Shown piece by piece: positions 27,775 to 38,454 of a DNA stretch of 64,000 nt; position 1 is the first letter of the stretch, and each line of letters starts with the position of its first letter. The notes under the pieces were generated by a model. The model saw nothing but the letters and a program-made list of their open reading frames with translations, searched no databases and was not told the DNA's origin. The stretch is from positions 124,001-188,000 of the forward strand of contig NZ_JACOGA010000007.1 in assembly GCF_014284175.1 (NCBI RefSeq). Reading direction: 5' to 3'. The translations under genes were made by a program, and so were the position numbers. This DNA is from Affinundibacterium flavidum. GTDB lineage: Bacteria > Pseudomonadota > Gammaproteobacteria > Burkholderiales > Burkholderiaceae_D.

Positions 27775-30711
27775 TTACTTTTTCTTTAACAGTGGCAACA
27801 AATAATGTCCAGTCACACTGTGCTCATTCGCTGCCACATCTTCCGGCGTACCACTAGCAATAATGCGGCCACCGCCAGCACCGCCTTCTGGTCCCATATC
27901 GACGATCCAATCCGCCGTTTTGATTACGTCCAGATTGTGTTCAATAATCACCACGGTATTACCTTGATCGCGCAGACGGTGAATAACTTTCAAAAGCAAA
28001 GCGATATCATGGAAATGCAAACCTGTGGTTGGCTCATCCAAAATATACAAAGTACGACCGGTATCGCGCTTAGATAATTCCAAGGATAATTTCACGCGTT
28101 GTGCTTCACCACCAGATAGCGTAGTCGCGCTTTGACCTAGGCGGATATAGCCAAGACCCACATCCAACAGGGTTTGCAATTTACGAGCAATCAAAGGTAC
28201 AGGTTTGAAGAATTCATGCGCATCTTCCACCGTCATCGCCAAGATCTCGTTGATGTTCTTACCCTTGTATTGCACTTCCAAAGTTTCGCGATTGTAGCGT
28301 TTGCCGTGACAGACATCGCAAGGTACATAAACGTCCGGCAAGAAATGCATTTCAACTTTAATCACGCCATCGCCTTGGCAAGCTTCGCAGCGTCCGCCTT
28401 TGACGTTGAAGGAGAAACGACCTGCGCTATAGCCACGTTCTTTGGCGACAGGAACAGTCGCAAATAAATCACGAATCGGTGTGAACAAGCCAGTGTAAGT
28501 CGCCGGATTGGAGCGTGGTGTACGACCAATGGGCGCTTGATCAACTGCGATGACTTTATCGAAATGCTCAAGACCGCTGATGCTTTCAAATGCGGCTGGT
28601 TCGGTTTGTGAGCCGTACAGATGACGTGAGGCAGCCAGATATAAAGTATCGTTGACCAAAGTTGATTTGCCGGAGCCAGAAACACCTGTCACGCAAGTCA
28701 GTAAACCGACGGGTAACTTCATCGTGACTTTTTTCAAGTTGTTGCCAGTCGCGCCAGCGATCACAAATTGTTTTTCTGGATTAAAGGCTGCACGTTTTTT
28801 CGGCACTTCAATTTCCAACGCGCCGGATAAATATTGTGCGGTCAAAGAGCGCTTGCTTTGCATGATGTCTTCGAGAGAACCTTGCGCGATGATTTCACCG
28901 CCATGCACGCCCGCACCCAAGCCCATGTCGACGATAAAGTCGGCACAACGGATCGCGTCTTCATCATGCTCAACGACTAAAACGCTATTGCCAATATCGC
29001 GCAAATGTTTGAGTGTGCCGATTAGGCGGTCATTATCGCGTTGATGCAAACCGATAGAGGGTTCATCCAAAACGTACATCACACCCGTCAAGCCTGAGCC
29101 GATTTGCGAAGCGAGACGAATCCGCTGCGCTTCGCCACCGGACAAGGTATCCGCACTACGATCTAGCGACAAATAATCGAGGCCGACATTGTTCAAAAAC
29201 GTCAGGCGTGAGCTGATTTCTTTAATGATGCGATCCGCGATATCGCGCTTCGATCCCGTGAGTTTTAATTTACCAAAAAAATCCATGCCTTCACGTAAAG
29301 GCATCGCACTGATTTCATAAATCGCACGCTCTTGTTTGCCGGTGCCAACTTTCACGTAACGGGCTTCGACGCGCAAACGCGCACCGTGGCAAGACGGACA
29401 TTCTTTCTCGTTGATGAACTTCGCTAGTTCTTCTTTGACTGCCATCGAATCGGTTTCGCGATAACGTCTTTGCAGATTGGTGACGACACCTTCGAACGTA
29501 TGTTCTTTAACGACAGTACGTCCTTTTTCATTGATGTAGGTGAACGGGATGCTTTGTTTACCTGAGCCATACAAGACCACTTGTTGCGCGGCTTCAGGTA
29601 ACTGTTCAAATGGGACATCCAAATCGAAATCATAAAAGGCCGCCAGGTTAGACAGCATTTGGAAATAGAACTGATTGCGTCTATCCCAGCCTTTGACCGC
29701 GCCGCTAGCTAAAGATAAATTCGGGAAAGCGACGATGCGTTTAGGATCAAAGAATTCGATATGACCGAGGCCGTCGCATTCAGGGCAAGCGCCCATAGGA
29801 TTATTGAATGAGAACAGACGTGGTTCTAGTTCTTGCAAGCTATAGCCGCAAGTCGGACAGGCAAATTTATTTGAAAATAATTGTTCGTGTCCACTATCCA
29901 TATCAACGACCAGCGCACGACCTTCTGCAATACGCAAACAGGTTTCAAATGATTCTGCCAGACGTTGCTTAATTTCGGCTTTGACTTTGACGCGATCGAC
30001 GACCACATCAATGGTGTGTTTCTCAGTTTTCTTGAGTTTAGGCAAATCATCAACATCATAAATCTTCGCGGCATGCGTGCCGCTTTGCACGCGGAAGCGC
30101 ACAAAGCCTTGTGCCTGCATTTGCTCGAATAAATCGACATGCTCACCTTTGCGATTCGATACCACAGGTGCCAAAATCATTAGCTTGCTGTCTTCCGGCA
30201 TCGCTAATACGGCATCGACCATTTGTGAAACCGATTGTGCAGCTAAAGGGTTTTCTGGATGATCGGGGCAGTACGGTGTGCCGACACGGGCGTAGAGCAA
30301 ACGCAGGTAATCGTGAATTTCTGTTACTGTGCCAACCGTTGAGCGCGGGTTGTGTGAGGTGGCTTTTTGCTCGATAGAAATCGCTGGCGACAAGCCTTCG
30401 ATCAAATCGACATCGGGCTTTTCCATTAATTGCAAAAACTGGCGTGCATACGCAGACAGTGATTCCACATAGCGTCGCTGGCCTTCCGCATACAAGGTAT
30501 CAAATGCCAGCGAGGATTTACCCGAGCCAGACAGCCCAGTAATCACGACCAGCTTATTGCGCGGCAGGTCTATGCTGATATTTTTCAGATTATGCGTACG
30601 TGCACCACGAACCCGGATCGCATCCTTTTTGGGGAGCGGCATGTCCACGAGATCGAATTCGATTTCTGCGGGCGCGGACTTCAGGGATTTCTTAGTTTTG
30701 CTAGTGGTCAT
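27775..30711 (-). CDS. uvrA: Excinuclease ABC subunit A
   Basis: A 978-residue protein, slightly longer than the usual 940-950 because of a 30-residue basic N-terminal extension before [14 protein letters not shown]. It has two ABC ATPase modules with Walker A motifs [14 protein letters not shown] and [14 protein letters not shown], the LSGGEAQR signatures, and zinc fingers ([12 protein letters not shown]...CPECDGLG and [13 protein letters not shown]...[10 protein letters not shown]). UvrA with UvrB finds helix-distorting DNA damage in nucleotide excision repair. The gene lies divergent from an MFS gene and two genes from ssb, an arrangement common in Betaproteobacteria. All parts are intact. 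Confidence 0.98.
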   Translation of the reverse strand: MTTSKTKKSLKSAPAEIEFDLVDMPLPKKDAIRVRGARTHNLKNISIDLPRNKLVVITGLSGSGKSSLAFDTLYAEGQRRYVESLSAYARQFLQLMEKPDVDLIEGLSPAISIEQKATSHNPRSTVGTVTEIHDYLRLLYARVGTPYCPDHPENPLAAQSVSQMVDAVLAMPEDSKLMILAPVVSNRKGEHVDLFEQMQAQGFVRFRVQSGTHAAKIYDVDDLPKLKKTEKHTIDVVVDRVKVKAEIKQRLAESFETCLRIAEGRALVVDMDSGHEQLFSNKFACPTCGYSLQELEPRLFSFNNPMGACPECDGLGHIEFFDPKRIVAFPNLSLASGAVKGWDRRNQFYFQMLSNLAAFYDFDLDVPFEQLPEAAQQVVLYGSGKQSIPFTYINEKGRTVVKEHTFEGVVTNLQRRYRETDSMAVKEELAKFINEKECPSCHGARLRVEARYVKVGTGKQERAIYEISAMPLREGMDFFGKLKLTGSKRDIADRIIKEISSRLTFLNNVGLDYLSLDRSADTLSGGEAQRIRLASQIGSGLTGVMYVLDEPSIGLHQRDNDRLIGTLKHLRDIGNSVLVVEHDEDAIRCADFIVDMGLGAGVHGGEIIAQGSLEDIMQSKRSLTAQYLSGALEIEVPKKRAAFNPEKQFVIAGATGNNLKKVTMKLPVGLLTCVTGVSGSGKSTLVNDTLYLAASRHLYGSQTEPAAFESISGLEHFDKVIAVDQAPIGRTPRSNPATYTGLFTPIRDLFATVPVAKERGYSAGRFSFNVKGGRCEACQGDGVIKVEMHFLPDVYVPCDVCHGKRYNRETLEVQYKGKNINEILAMTVEDAHEFFKPVPLIARKLQTLLDVGLGYIRLGQSATTLSGGEAQRVKLSLELSKRDTGRTLYILDEPTTGLHFHDIALLLKVIHRLRDQGNTVVIIEHNLDVIKTADWIVDMGPEGGAGGGRIIASGTPEDVAANEHSVTGHYLLPLLKKK

Positions 30712-31006
30712 GAAACAATTCCTGCTGGATTTCTGCTGATTAAAAAGATTCTAAATGCCATAAAGAAAAGAGTATTTATTCAATTCACGATATTTCCCAT
30801 TTTTTGGAACAGGATTTAATCTCAGTCAACCGAACAAATGCAATTCTGGGTCGCATTTCGAAATGAAAGGCGAGCAACCTGATACTATAACGGGTTTTCA
30901 AAAATAAGCGCGGGTGTCATCATAAATTGTCCCGAGAATCATGGTCAGGGATGCAGACACTCAGCTTTTGCCTGAATTTTGCTATATTTTTTGCAGTATT
31001 AGTCTT

Positions 31007-32272
31007 ATGAATAGCGCAACACCTATGAGCTCACAACCGCTCGCTTCCACATCAGCTTCAAATAAGATGTCGTCCTCCGAAATTCGTGCAGGCGCGTCCT
31101 TGGCGTCCATTTTTGCATTGCGCATGTTTGGCTTGTTTTTGCTTTTACCTATTTTTGCGATCCATGCCAAGACTTTACCGGACGGTGATAACACCGCCTT
31201 GGTTGGGATGGCGATGGGAATTTATGGTTTAACGCAAGCTTGTTTGCAAATTTTGTTCGGTATGGCTTCGGATAAATATGGCCGTAAGCCCGTGATTATT
31301 GTCGGCCTGATTCTATTTGCTGTGGGTGCTGTGATCGCGGCAATGTCGCATACCGTGATGGGCATTTTGATCGGGCGCGCAGTGCAGGGTGCTGGCGCAA
31401 TTTCAGCTGCGATTACGGCCTTGTTGGCAGATACCACGCGGGAAGAACATCGCACCAAGGCGATGGCGATGGTTGGCGGGTCGATTGGCATCAGCTTTGC
31501 GTTGTCGCTAGTGTTAGCACCCGTTTTGTATCAACGCATAGGCATGGATGGGATTTTTATTCTGACTGCAATCATGGCGATTGCTGCGATAGGCGTGGTA
31601 ACTTGGATTACGCCAGACGCACCATCAATGCCGACGGTTAAAGTGCCATTCATACAGGTGTTAAAAAATCCTGAATTGATGCGTTTGAATTTAGGCGTGT
31701 TCGTGCTGCACTTAAGTCAGGTTGCGATGTTTGTCGTTGTTCCGTCTGCCTTAGTGCAATATGCGCATTTGCCGCTGGATAAGCATTGGGAAGTGTATCT
31801 GCCAGTCGTATTTGGCTCCTTCTTCGTGATGTTATTAGCCATTATGCGTGGCGAACGTAGTGGGAAAATGAAGCAGGTTTTTGTGTGGTCGATTGCCTTA
31901 TTGATGTTGGTGCAATTAGGTTTTTGGGGCTTCCTGGAAAACGCTACGATGCTGATAGCGATGCTGTTTGCCTTCTTCTTAGCATTTAATATTTTGGAGG
32001 CGAGTCAGCCGTCTTTGGTTTCGCGTCTCGCGCCACCTTCGGCCAAAGGCGCAGCGCTCGGCGTTTACAACACTTTGCAAGCATTAGGTTTAGCCTGTGG
32101 TGGCTTCGTTGGTGGCTGGATGAAGCAAAATATTAGTGCAAGTTCAGTTTTTATTTTTACAGCTGTGTTGTCCTTAATTTGGCTTATAATCGCAAGCCGG
32201 ATGCCGGAACTGCCCAAGCGCGCCAGCAAACCGGATTCTGAAAATACGAGTGACATCGCCAACGCGGTCTAG
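31007..32272 (+). CDS. MFS transporter next to uvrA and ssb
   Basis: A 421-residue protein from ATG 31007; the frame extends to 30941, but the extension is not typical and the Met at 31007 gives the expected short cytoplasmic N-terminus. Twelve membrane segments are predicted. The loop 2-3 motif reads GMASDKYGRKPVIIVGL and the helix 4 region IGRAVQGAGAISAAITALLAD, as in the drug:proton antiporter group of the major facilitator superfamily. It is divergent from uvrA and 160 bases upstream of ssb. The substrate is unknown; the position between uvrA and ssb is conserved in related bacteria but says little about function. Confidence 0.9.
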   Translation: MNSATPMSSQPLASTSASNKMSSSEIRAGASLASIFALRMFGLFLLLPIFAIHAKTLPDGDNTALVGMAMGIYGLTQACLQILFGMASDKYGRKPVIIVGLILFAVGAVIAAMSHTVMGILIGRAVQGAGAISAAITALLADTTREEHRTKAMAMVGGSIGISFALSLVLAPVLYQRIGMDGIFILTAIMAIAAIGVVTWITPDAPSMPTVKVPFIQVLKNPELMRLNLGVFVLHLSQVAMFVVVPSALVQYAHLPLDKHWEVYLPVVFGSFFVMLLAIMRGERSGKMKQVFVWSIALLMLVQLGFWGFLENATMLIAMLFAFFLAFNILEASQPSLVSRLAPPSAKGAALGVYNTLQALGLACGGFVGGWMKQNISASSVFIFTAVLSLIWLIIASRMPELPKRASKPDSENTSDIANAV

Positions 32273-32433
32273 CCAAGATTTTTAGAAACGCAGTAAGCAA
32301 ATTTGTCCTCCTGTAAGGAAAGCATTTTTGATCTATTGAAACACGCGAGTTACGTTGATAAATTAAAGGTGGGCATTAAAGATTCAGAATTGAATTGATA
32401 ATCTTGCCGATTTGAGAGTAGGAGACATATAAG

Positions 32434-32943
32434 ATGGCATCACTCAATAAAGTGTTGATTATTGGTAATCTGGGACGTGATCCCGAAACCCGCTACATGC
32501 CTAGTGGCGATGCAATGACCACCATTGCAGTAGCAACCACAGAATCGTGGAAAGACAAACAAACTGGTGAAAAGAAAGAAGCGACCGAATGGCATCGCGT
32601 GACTTTCTTCGGCAAACTGGCAGAAATCGCTGGTCAATACCTGAAAAAAGGTTCACAGGTTTACATCGAAGGCAGCTTGCGCACGCGTAAGTACACCGAT
32701 AAAGATGGCGTAGAAAAATACGCAACTGACATCCGTGCCGATGAAATGAAAATGCTAGGCAGTCGCCAAGGCATGGGCGGCGGTGGCGGTGCTCCTATGG
32801 ATGATGATGGCTACGGCGGCGGTGCTTCAGCGCCACGTCAGCAACAGCAGGCTTACAGTGCGCCAGTGCAGCAACCACGTCAGGCACCACAACAACGTCC
32901 AGCACCGAATTTCTCGGATATGGATGATGATATTCCGTTCTAA
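32434..32943 (+). CDS. ssb: Single-stranded DNA-binding protein
   Basis: A 169-residue protein with an AGGAGA ribosome-binding site. The OB-fold covers about 1-110 ([57 protein letters not shown]), then comes a Gly/Gln/Pro-rich linker, and the protein ends in the acidic DMDDDIPF tip that recruits replication and repair proteins. It binds single-stranded DNA as a tetramer in replication, recombination and repair. It is complete and typical, and it ends before a strong terminator. Confidence 0.97.
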   Translation: MASLNKVLIIGNLGRDPETRYMPSGDAMTTIAVATTESWKDKQTGEKKEATEWHRVTFFGKLAEIAGQYLKKGSQVYIEGSLRTRKYTDKDGVEKYATDIRADEMKMLGSRQGMGGGGGAPMDDDGYGGGASAPRQQQQAYSAPVQQPRQAPQQRPAPNFSDMDDDIPF

Positions 32944-33022
32944 GACCCACTGAGGCACCGAGGCTCAGTTCGCTTTCTGTAGTTCGCTAAGAATGTCGGT
33001 GTAGTGTGATTAAAACTGATGG

Positions 33023-33060
33023 ATAAAAATCGCAGCCCCTAAAAAGGCTGCGATTTTTAT
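33023..33060. terminator. Terminator behind ssb
   Basis: A 15-bp perfect stem, ATAAAAATCGCAGCC with GGCTGCGATTTTTAT, and an 8-base loop, about 80 bases after the ssb stop. Confidence 0.9.
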
Positions 33061-33519
33061 TGCCCCGATGTATTTCATTTTGTATGTCATTTCGCATGTA
33101 ATTTTGTATGTCATTGGTTCGTTAAGCTTCAACAAAGTGTGCAAACAGATTTTTGTGCGGTCGGTGTTACAGCATGCTGCCCTATGCAACAGTCCTTTTG
33201 ACACTTAAATTGTTTCTTTATTTTAATAAAAGTTGTACGACATCGTATATCAAGGTATAGTTTGTTCCAATTTCTACGGCTTTTTATCTAGCTCAGTTCG
33301 CTCAGCTTGGCCAACTTGCTCTGGTGTCTTGCAATAGAGGCAATAGAGAATTCAGGTGCTTAGTAAAAGTAGCGTGCGCCATGCGCACCAGCGCTATTTG
33401 CTTGCATCCTTTGTTAAGGCGCCGGTGCGCACGGCGCACCCTGCTTGATCTGCTTACCTAGTACTCAACTCGTCACAAACTTTATGAACAGCAAATTGTC
33501 TTTCAATCAAAGTACATCG
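33061..33519. other. Spacer with paired GC-rich palindromes before an MFS gene
   Basis: No gene is seen in the 459 bases. At about 33371-33396 lies GTAGCGTGCGCCATGCGCACCA, containing TGCGC-CAT-GCGCA, and at about 33422-33441 GGTGCGCACGGCGCACC; the two are alike and close together. They may be a repeat unit or operator sites for the MFS gene that follows. AT-rich DNA around 33200-33270 may hold a promoter, but no clear consensus stands out. Confidence 0.45.
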
Positions 33520-34851
33520 ATGAATACCAAGATCGCTCCCACTCGTGTGCGCTGGAGCATTTTGCTAATCCTCTTCTTGGTGACCACGATTAACTATGCC
33601 GATCGGGCATCGATTTCGATTGCTGGTCCTGAATTGAGTAAAGCATTGGGATTGTCGACGATAGAGATGGGATACATTTTTTCTGCCTTCGCGTGGTCGT
33701 ATGTATTGGCGCAGATTCCAGGTGGATGGTTGCTGGATCGTTTTGGTTCCAAAATCGTCTATTTTTTCAGTATTTTTTTGTGGTCGCTATTTACCTTGTT
33801 GATGGGATTTGTTGGATTCTTTTCTGGTGCATTAGCGATAGGATTGTTGTTTGCATTGCGTCTTTTGGTCGGTGCTGCGGAAGCACCTTCATTCCCTGGC
33901 AATAGCCGCATCACCTCGTCCTGGTTTCCTGTGCATGAGCGTGGTTTGGCTGCCGCTATTTTCAATTCTGCCCAATATTTTGCTACGGTATTATTTGCCC
34001 CACTGATGGGATGGCTGGTCCATAGTTGGGGATGGCAATCCGTGTTTTTTGTGATGGGCGCATTGGGTATTGTGATGGCGGTGGTTTGGCTATTGACGAT
34101 CTATGGGCCGAACAAACATCCGCGCATCAATCAAGCTGAGCTTGATTATTTACAGGCTGGTGGAGCCTTGGTCGATTTAGAAAGTCGGTCGTCCTCAGGC
34201 ACCGCTAAGGCAACAGAACAATCATTCGATACCTTGCTCATCGTCAAGCAATTGCTATCGAATCGCATGCTGTTGGGCGTTTATCTTGGGCAGTATTGCA
34301 TTAACACCTTGACCTACTTTTTTCTGACGTGGTTTCCGGTTTATCTCGTCACAGAACGTCACATGAGCATACTTAAAGCGGGCTTTGTCGCCGCGATTCC
34401 TGCGATTGCTGGTTTTAGTGGCGGCATTCTCGGTGGTTTCATTTCTGATCGCATGATCAAGTCCGGTTATACCCTATCCATTGCCAGAAAGACGCCTATC
34501 GTCATAGGCTTGTGCATGGCCATGAGTATGATTTTCTGCAACTACATTTCTAGCGATACCTTGGTGGTTGCCCTGATGTCGCTGGCATTTTTTGGTAAAG
34601 GAATCGGCGCTTTGGGTTGGGCAGTGGTCGCAGATACTTCACCGAAAGAAGCGGGCGGCTTGAGTGGTGCCTTGTTTAATACGTTCGGCAATTTGGCGGG
34701 TATCACAACCCCGATCGTCATCGGTTACATTTTGCATGCAACCGGATCCTTTGCTGGCGCTCTCTTGTTTGTGGCGGGTAATGCCTGTGCCGCGATTGCA
34801 TGTTATGTCTTGCTGGTCGGTGAGATCAGGCGGGTGCAGTTAAGGACTTAA
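33520..34851 (+). CDS. MFS transporter, anion:cation symporter (glucarate/galactonate-like) family
   Basis: About 443 residues from the Met at 33520; the frame is open from 33445, and 33484 is another possible start. Twelve membrane segments are predicted. The sequence TRVRWSILLILFLVTTINYADRASISIAGPEL is a strong signature of the sugar-acid (D-glucarate, D-galactonate) transporters, supported by the QIPGGWLLDRFGSK loop and the LRLLVGAAEAPSFPGNSRI helix 4 motif. It would import sugar acids with H+. No catabolic sugar-acid genes lie nearby, so the substrate is a family-based guess. Confidence 0.88.
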   Translation: MNTKIAPTRVRWSILLILFLVTTINYADRASISIAGPELSKALGLSTIEMGYIFSAFAWSYVLAQIPGGWLLDRFGSKIVYFFSIFLWSLFTLLMGFVGFFSGALAIGLLFALRLLVGAAEAPSFPGNSRITSSWFPVHERGLAAAIFNSAQYFATVLFAPLMGWLVHSWGWQSVFFVMGALGIVMAVVWLLTIYGPNKHPRINQAELDYLQAGGALVDLESRSSSGTAKATEQSFDTLLIVKQLLSNRMLLGVYLGQYCINTLTYFFLTWFPVYLVTERHMSILKAGFVAAIPAIAGFSGGILGGFISDRMIKSGYTLSIARKTPIVIGLCMAMSMIFCNYISSDTLVVALMSLAFFGKGIGALGWAVVADTSPKEAGGLSGALFNTFGNLAGITTPIVIGYILHATGSFAGALLFVAGNACAAIACYVLLVGEIRRVQLRT

Positions 34852-34872
34852 TCGGTGTATCAATCTGTCAAA

Positions 34873-35289
34873 TTACTGATCAAATTTATTAGTTTTAACA
34901 TTGAACACCGTATCGGGAATGCGCATTTGCGGTGCGATGGTATCTGGTGGTTCTTGCGGTGCAATCGTATTTAGCCATAAATCCATTTTGCTATTTGCCA
35001 TCATGCCGCTGTCTGCTTGCAGTCTATCTTGATGCGCTTGCTCCGCTCTTTTTTCTAGACGGCGTAATTCCTCCGCAGCGGATACGGGGTTTGCTACGAC
35101 TTGACGCGCGGTTGGGCTGTGATTTTTGAGTAGTCGTTCACGACGTTGCTTCTCGGCACTTTCTTTAAGCTCTCTTTGCTTACGTGCTTCGATTCGATCC
35201 ATCGCAGCCTGAATTTCAGGTGTGCGTTTGATCGATGAACTGTCATCGTTAGATTTGCTATTGCCGAATAATTTTTTTAAGAAATTCAC
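34873..35289 (-). CDS. Hypothetical protein with basic, coiled-coil centre
   Basis: A 138-residue, very hydrophilic protein. Residues about 20-100 are rich in Glu, Arg, Lys and Gln with heptad-like spacing (EIQAAMDRIEARKQRELKESAEKQRRERLLK), suggesting a coiled coil, and the C-terminus is Pro-rich. No signal peptide, membrane segment or catalytic motif is present. It converges with the MFS gene, 20 bases apart. The family was not recognised. Codon use is like that of the housekeeping neighbours. Confidence 0.6.
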   Translation of the reverse strand: MNFLKKLFGNSKSNDDSSSIKRTPEIQAAMDRIEARKQRELKESAEKQRRERLLKNHSPTARQVVANPVSAAEELRRLEKRAEQAHQDRLQADSGMMANSKMDLWLNTIAPQEPPDTIAPQMRIPDTVFNVKTNKFDQ

Positions 35290-35895
35290 GTCGTGTCCTG
35301 ATTCTAATTAGAGTCAAATGCATTGCTGAATTCGTTGTAGAGTTTGTCGAAAGCTGCGCAGCTTTGAAAATCGCGTAAATAACAACTACAGCAATAAATG
35401 TGCCTGTATTTTAGAAGTGAATAAACTGTTTATATTAAGCATATCGACGCAAATGCTGTCCAACTTTAGCTGCAATTGCGCTTCCTTACTTTGCCTTTAC
35501 TATCTCTGTTTTGGATGGAGCGCAAAAAGAAGCACGCGGTGACACCTCTCTAAAGAGTCTTTATGTGACGCAATACTGATCGGCTTGAAGTGTCAGCGTG
35601 GACTTTACATTGGCATGTAAATAATTTCCTTGATGCTTACTTGATCTGAAATACGCTGTTCGCCAGCATTGCAAAAATATTTTGACACGACGATTTGTCA
35701 TGCAAATTGTCTCCTCATAGTCAATAATTTCCACGTGGAAATTAAATGTGTACCTGAGGTTTTTTATATTTATTGAACTGTTGTAAATAGCGTCAATTTC
35801 ATTTCTCTTTCCTCGCCAAATACGATTTAATGTCCGTTGGGCAATTTTTTTGAAGTGCGGGCGAGACACATAAGATTTCATCATTTCATTTGATT
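35290..35895. other. Long spacer before the signalling island
   Basis: About 600 bases without a supported gene. An opposite-strand frame at 35561-35884 (107 codons) has no ribosome-binding site and no protein-like character. No terminator with a U-run or clear promoter was identified. None of the four 25-bp motifs seen further on lies here. Confidence 0.5.
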
Positions 35896-37086
35896 ATGGA
35901 TGCACCTGGCAATCTACTTATCGTTGACGACAATCCCAATAATCTGCAAATCTTGCATCGTATCTTGACGCAAGCTGGTTATAAGGTGCGGCCAGCGCTA
36001 TCGGGTGAGATTGCACTGCGTGCGATTGAATTGTCGCGCCCAGATTTAATTTTGTTAGACGTCCGAATGGCAGGTTTAGATGGTTATGAAACTTGCGAGA
36101 TCTTAAAGGCGAATCCCAAGACCGCTGCAATTCCCATTATTTTTATCAGCGCCTTGCAAGATGTACAGGACAAACTGCGAGGCTTTCAAGTGGGCGGTGT
36201 GGATTTTGTTTCTAAACCTTTTCAAGAAGAGGAAGTTTTAGCGCGTGTCCATACGCATTTTCAAATCCACCAATTGCAAAAAGAATTGGCGTATCAAAAC
36301 GAACATCTGAATGAGTTAGTTGAGGCTAAAGCGCAAGCATTGGCTGCCGCTGAGCGCGAGTCGACCGAGCGTCTGAATCAAATCGCCCATTTAAATCGCA
36401 GTATTACCTCATCGATTTTCTCCTCTGCTATCGCGCATGATTTGCGTCAGCCCCTAGCTGCAATTTTGAGCAATGCGGAAGCAGCTGAATTATTCTTGGA
36501 GCAAGAACCATTACCTCTGCAAGAAATTAAGGAAATTTTAGCCGACATCCGGCGTGATGATCAACGAGCTTCACAGATCGTAAATGCCATGCGCCGCATG
36601 CTGAATAAAGGTGACAGTGAAATCGTTCAATATGATCTCAATCGCGCGGTGCGAGAGGTTTTTCAGTATTTGAACCATGAAGCAAAACAGCGCGAGATCC
36701 ATTTGGAAATGTGCTTATGTGAAGCGCACTTGTGGGTGAATATCGACCTTATACAAATTCAGCAAGTGCTCGCGAATCTGGTGATCAATAGTATGGATGC
36801 CTTGCACACGAAATCATCAGAGCAGCGGCGTATTACTATCAGTACGATCAATCACGACGCCTATGCGGAAGCCAGGGTTGAAGACAATGGCCCGGGATTT
36901 GGTGAACACTTGAATCAGGCATTTGAATCTTTTTTTACTACGAAGGCGCATGGCATGGGTATGGGTTTGCCGATTTGTGCCAGCCTCGTGCATGTTCATC
37001 AGGGGACGATTTCTGTACAGGATAATCCGGATGGCGGCGCAGTTGTTTTCTTCAAGCTTCCCTTACAAGAAATCTTATCGCAATGA
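35896..37086 (+). CDS. Receiver-histidine kinase protein (REC-HisKA-HATPase)
   Basis: A 396-residue cytoplasmic protein with the reversed order: receiver domain first (about 6-120, DD at 11-12, phosphoacceptor Asp55 in LILLDVRM, KPF near 105), then a coiled linker, then a HisKA box (AIAHDLRQPLAAIL) and the ATPase domain (NLVINSMDAL, then the VEDNGPGFG box, GMGMGLPICASLV and a final GGAVVFFKLP). The ATG at 35896 was chosen over a TTG at 35890. Such proteins take a phosphoryl signal and drive a partner regulator. It overlaps by 4 bases a FixJ-like response regulator gene, which is the probable target. Its receiver is clearly a paralogue of that at 49161. Confidence 0.9.
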   Translation: MDAPGNLLIVDDNPNNLQILHRILTQAGYKVRPALSGEIALRAIELSRPDLILLDVRMAGLDGYETCEILKANPKTAAIPIIFISALQDVQDKLRGFQVGGVDFVSKPFQEEEVLARVHTHFQIHQLQKELAYQNEHLNELVEAKAQALAAAERESTERLNQIAHLNRSITSSIFSSAIAHDLRQPLAAILSNAEAAELFLEQEPLPLQEIKEILADIRRDDQRASQIVNAMRRMLNKGDSEIVQYDLNRAVREVFQYLNHEAKQREIHLEMCLCEAHLWVNIDLIQIQQVLANLVINSMDALHTKSSEQRRITISTINHDAYAEARVEDNGPGFGEHLNQAFESFFTTKAHGMGMGLPICASLVHVHQGTISVQDNPDGGAVVFFKLPLQEILSQ

Positions 37087-37706
37087 ATGAAAACGCCTTA
37101 GTACATATTATTGAAGACGATCTATCCTTGAGCAAAGCATTAGCGCGTTTATTGGGCGCCGCTGGCTACAGGACTTGCGTGTATGGAGCGGCCGATGATT
37201 TCTTGAAGAATCTGACGACACTGGAATCTGGTTGCATTTTGCTCGATATGAATTTGCCGGGAATTAATGGGATGGAGTTACACGCCCAATTGCGCGCGCA
37301 AGCGAATCGTATGCCACTCATCTATTTGACTGGCGAAGGAAGTATTGCAATGAGCGTTCAGGCCATCAAGAATGGCGCTGAAGATTTCCTCACTAAACCG
37401 GTACAAAAAGAAGAATTACTCAATGCGATTGCGCGTGCATTTGACCGGTTTCAGATTGAAGATTTGCACCACCATCATCGCGAAGAACTCAGAAGTCGAT
37501 TGGAATCTTTAACCGCACGGGAAAAAGAAGTTTTTGACTTACTGATTTTGGGATTGCTCAATAAGCAAATCGCCTATCAATTGGGAAATGCAGAACGTAC
37601 AGTGAAGGCGCATCGCCATTGTGTGATGGAAAAAATGCGTGCCAATTCACTGGCTGAACTAGTCTTGATGGCAACCGAACTTGGCATGCTAGAGAAGACG
37701 GCATAG
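37083..37706 (+). CDS. FixJ/LuxR-family response regulator
   Basis: A 207-residue protein. It has a receiver domain (EDD at 11-13, phosphoacceptor Asp55 in CILLDMNLPG, the LTGEGS switch and LTKPVQ with the conserved Lys) and a C-terminal LuxR-type HTH (LTAREKEVFDLLILGLLNKQIA...RTVKAHRHCVMEKM). The start codon overlaps the stop of the kinase gene (ATGA), so the two are translated together and form a pair like FixL-FixJ or NodV-NodW. It would act as a transcription factor for unknown targets. The neighbouring chemotaxis genes with the shared upstream motif are candidate targets; this is only inference. Confidence 0.92.
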   Translation: MNENALVHIIEDDLSLSKALARLLGAAGYRTCVYGAADDFLKNLTTLESGCILLDMNLPGINGMELHAQLRAQANRMPLIYLTGEGSIAMSVQAIKNGAEDFLTKPVQKEELLNAIARAFDRFQIEDLHHHHREELRSRLESLTAREKEVFDLLILGLLNKQIAYQLGNAERTVKAHRHCVMEKMRANSLAELVLMATELGMLEKTA

Positions 37707-37754
37707 GTGCATTTGCTGAATGATGGGCGCTATTAATTCGAGCACTAACCCTCA

Positions 37755-37780
37755 GACATAGCACCAAAGTGCAGGTTACA
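37755..37780 (+). promoter_or_regulatory. Shared 25-bp upstream motif, copy 1
   Basis: ATAGCACCAAAGTGCAGGTTACA, ending 57 bases before the ATG of the receiver gene. It contains the inverted GCAC-N4-GTGC core. It matches copies at 38377, 40871 and 42971. Confidence 0.65.
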
Positions 37781-37837
37781 AGCCCAAGACTACACGATAT
37801 AGTTTCTATACTGGTACCGAACCAGTAGGATAAAACT

Positions 37838-38224
37838 ATGCCCAGCGACAAACCCATCATTGCTATCGTTGAGAATGACCAGAGTCTTTTGAAAGCACTC
37901 GCCAGATTGATATCTGCTTTTGGATATCAGATTGAAATATATGCCTCGGCTGAGGAGTTTTTACACCGTAGTGAAATCACAAAATTAGCTTGTCTGGTGC
38001 TCGACATCAATCTTGATGGTATTTCCGGTCTAGCTTTGCAAAAACATTTACGCAACGAAGAAGTATCAACTTCAGCGGATACAACTTTGCCCGTGATCTT
38101 TATATCAGGGCGCGATGACGTCGCAACGATAGGTGAAGCGGTCGACTATGGGTGTGTCGCTTACTTACATAAGCCAGTTGATTCAAGCACTCTTCGCAGA
38201 CTACTGAGTAATTTACTTGCTTAA
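37838..38224 (+). CDS. Stand-alone receiver domain protein
   Basis: A 128-residue single-domain response regulator. It has the acidic pocket (ENDQS near 12-16), phosphoacceptor Asp56 in LVLDINLDG, the ISGRDD switch region and the HKPVD Lys near the C-terminus. There is no output domain, so it works through protein contact like CheY or as a phosphate sink. It is most like the FixJ-type receiver next to it rather than chemotactic CheY. It has its own upstream motif copy, which suggests a promoter independent of the kinase pair. Confidence 0.9.
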   Translation: MPSDKPIIAIVENDQSLLKALARLISAFGYQIEIYASAEEFLHRSEITKLACLVLDINLDGISGLALQKHLRNEEVSTSADTTLPVIFISGRDDVATIGEAVDYGCVAYLHKPVDSSTLRRLLSNLLA

Positions 38225-38375
38225 GTTGGTCTCGAAAAATTGTCGAGTTCCGCGTCGCTGCATATTTCCCTCAATTTTCTTTATTGACAGTACATCTTTT
38301 TGGCACTAACGAAAAGGTCGTTCTAGTGCATCAAATGCAAAATTAAAAATATCTCTTAGATCATAAAATGTTGCC

Positions 38376-38400
38376 GTATAGCACTAAAGTGCAAGTTACA
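38376..38400 (+). promoter_or_regulatory. Shared 25-bp upstream motif, copy 2
   Basis: GTATAGCACTAAAGTGCAAGTTACA, ending 55 bases before the cheW ATG. This is the best copy of the inverted GCACT-AA-AGTGC core. Confidence 0.7.
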
Positions 38401-38454
38401 TGGACAAGCTTTTTATTTATAGTCGAGTTCAATATCAATTTGTAGAGGCACATT

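Noticed and set aside
35561..35884. 107-codon frame on the minus strand
   Set aside because: No ribosome-binding site, odd composition and no similarity to known proteins; more likely a chance frame in an AT-rich spacer.
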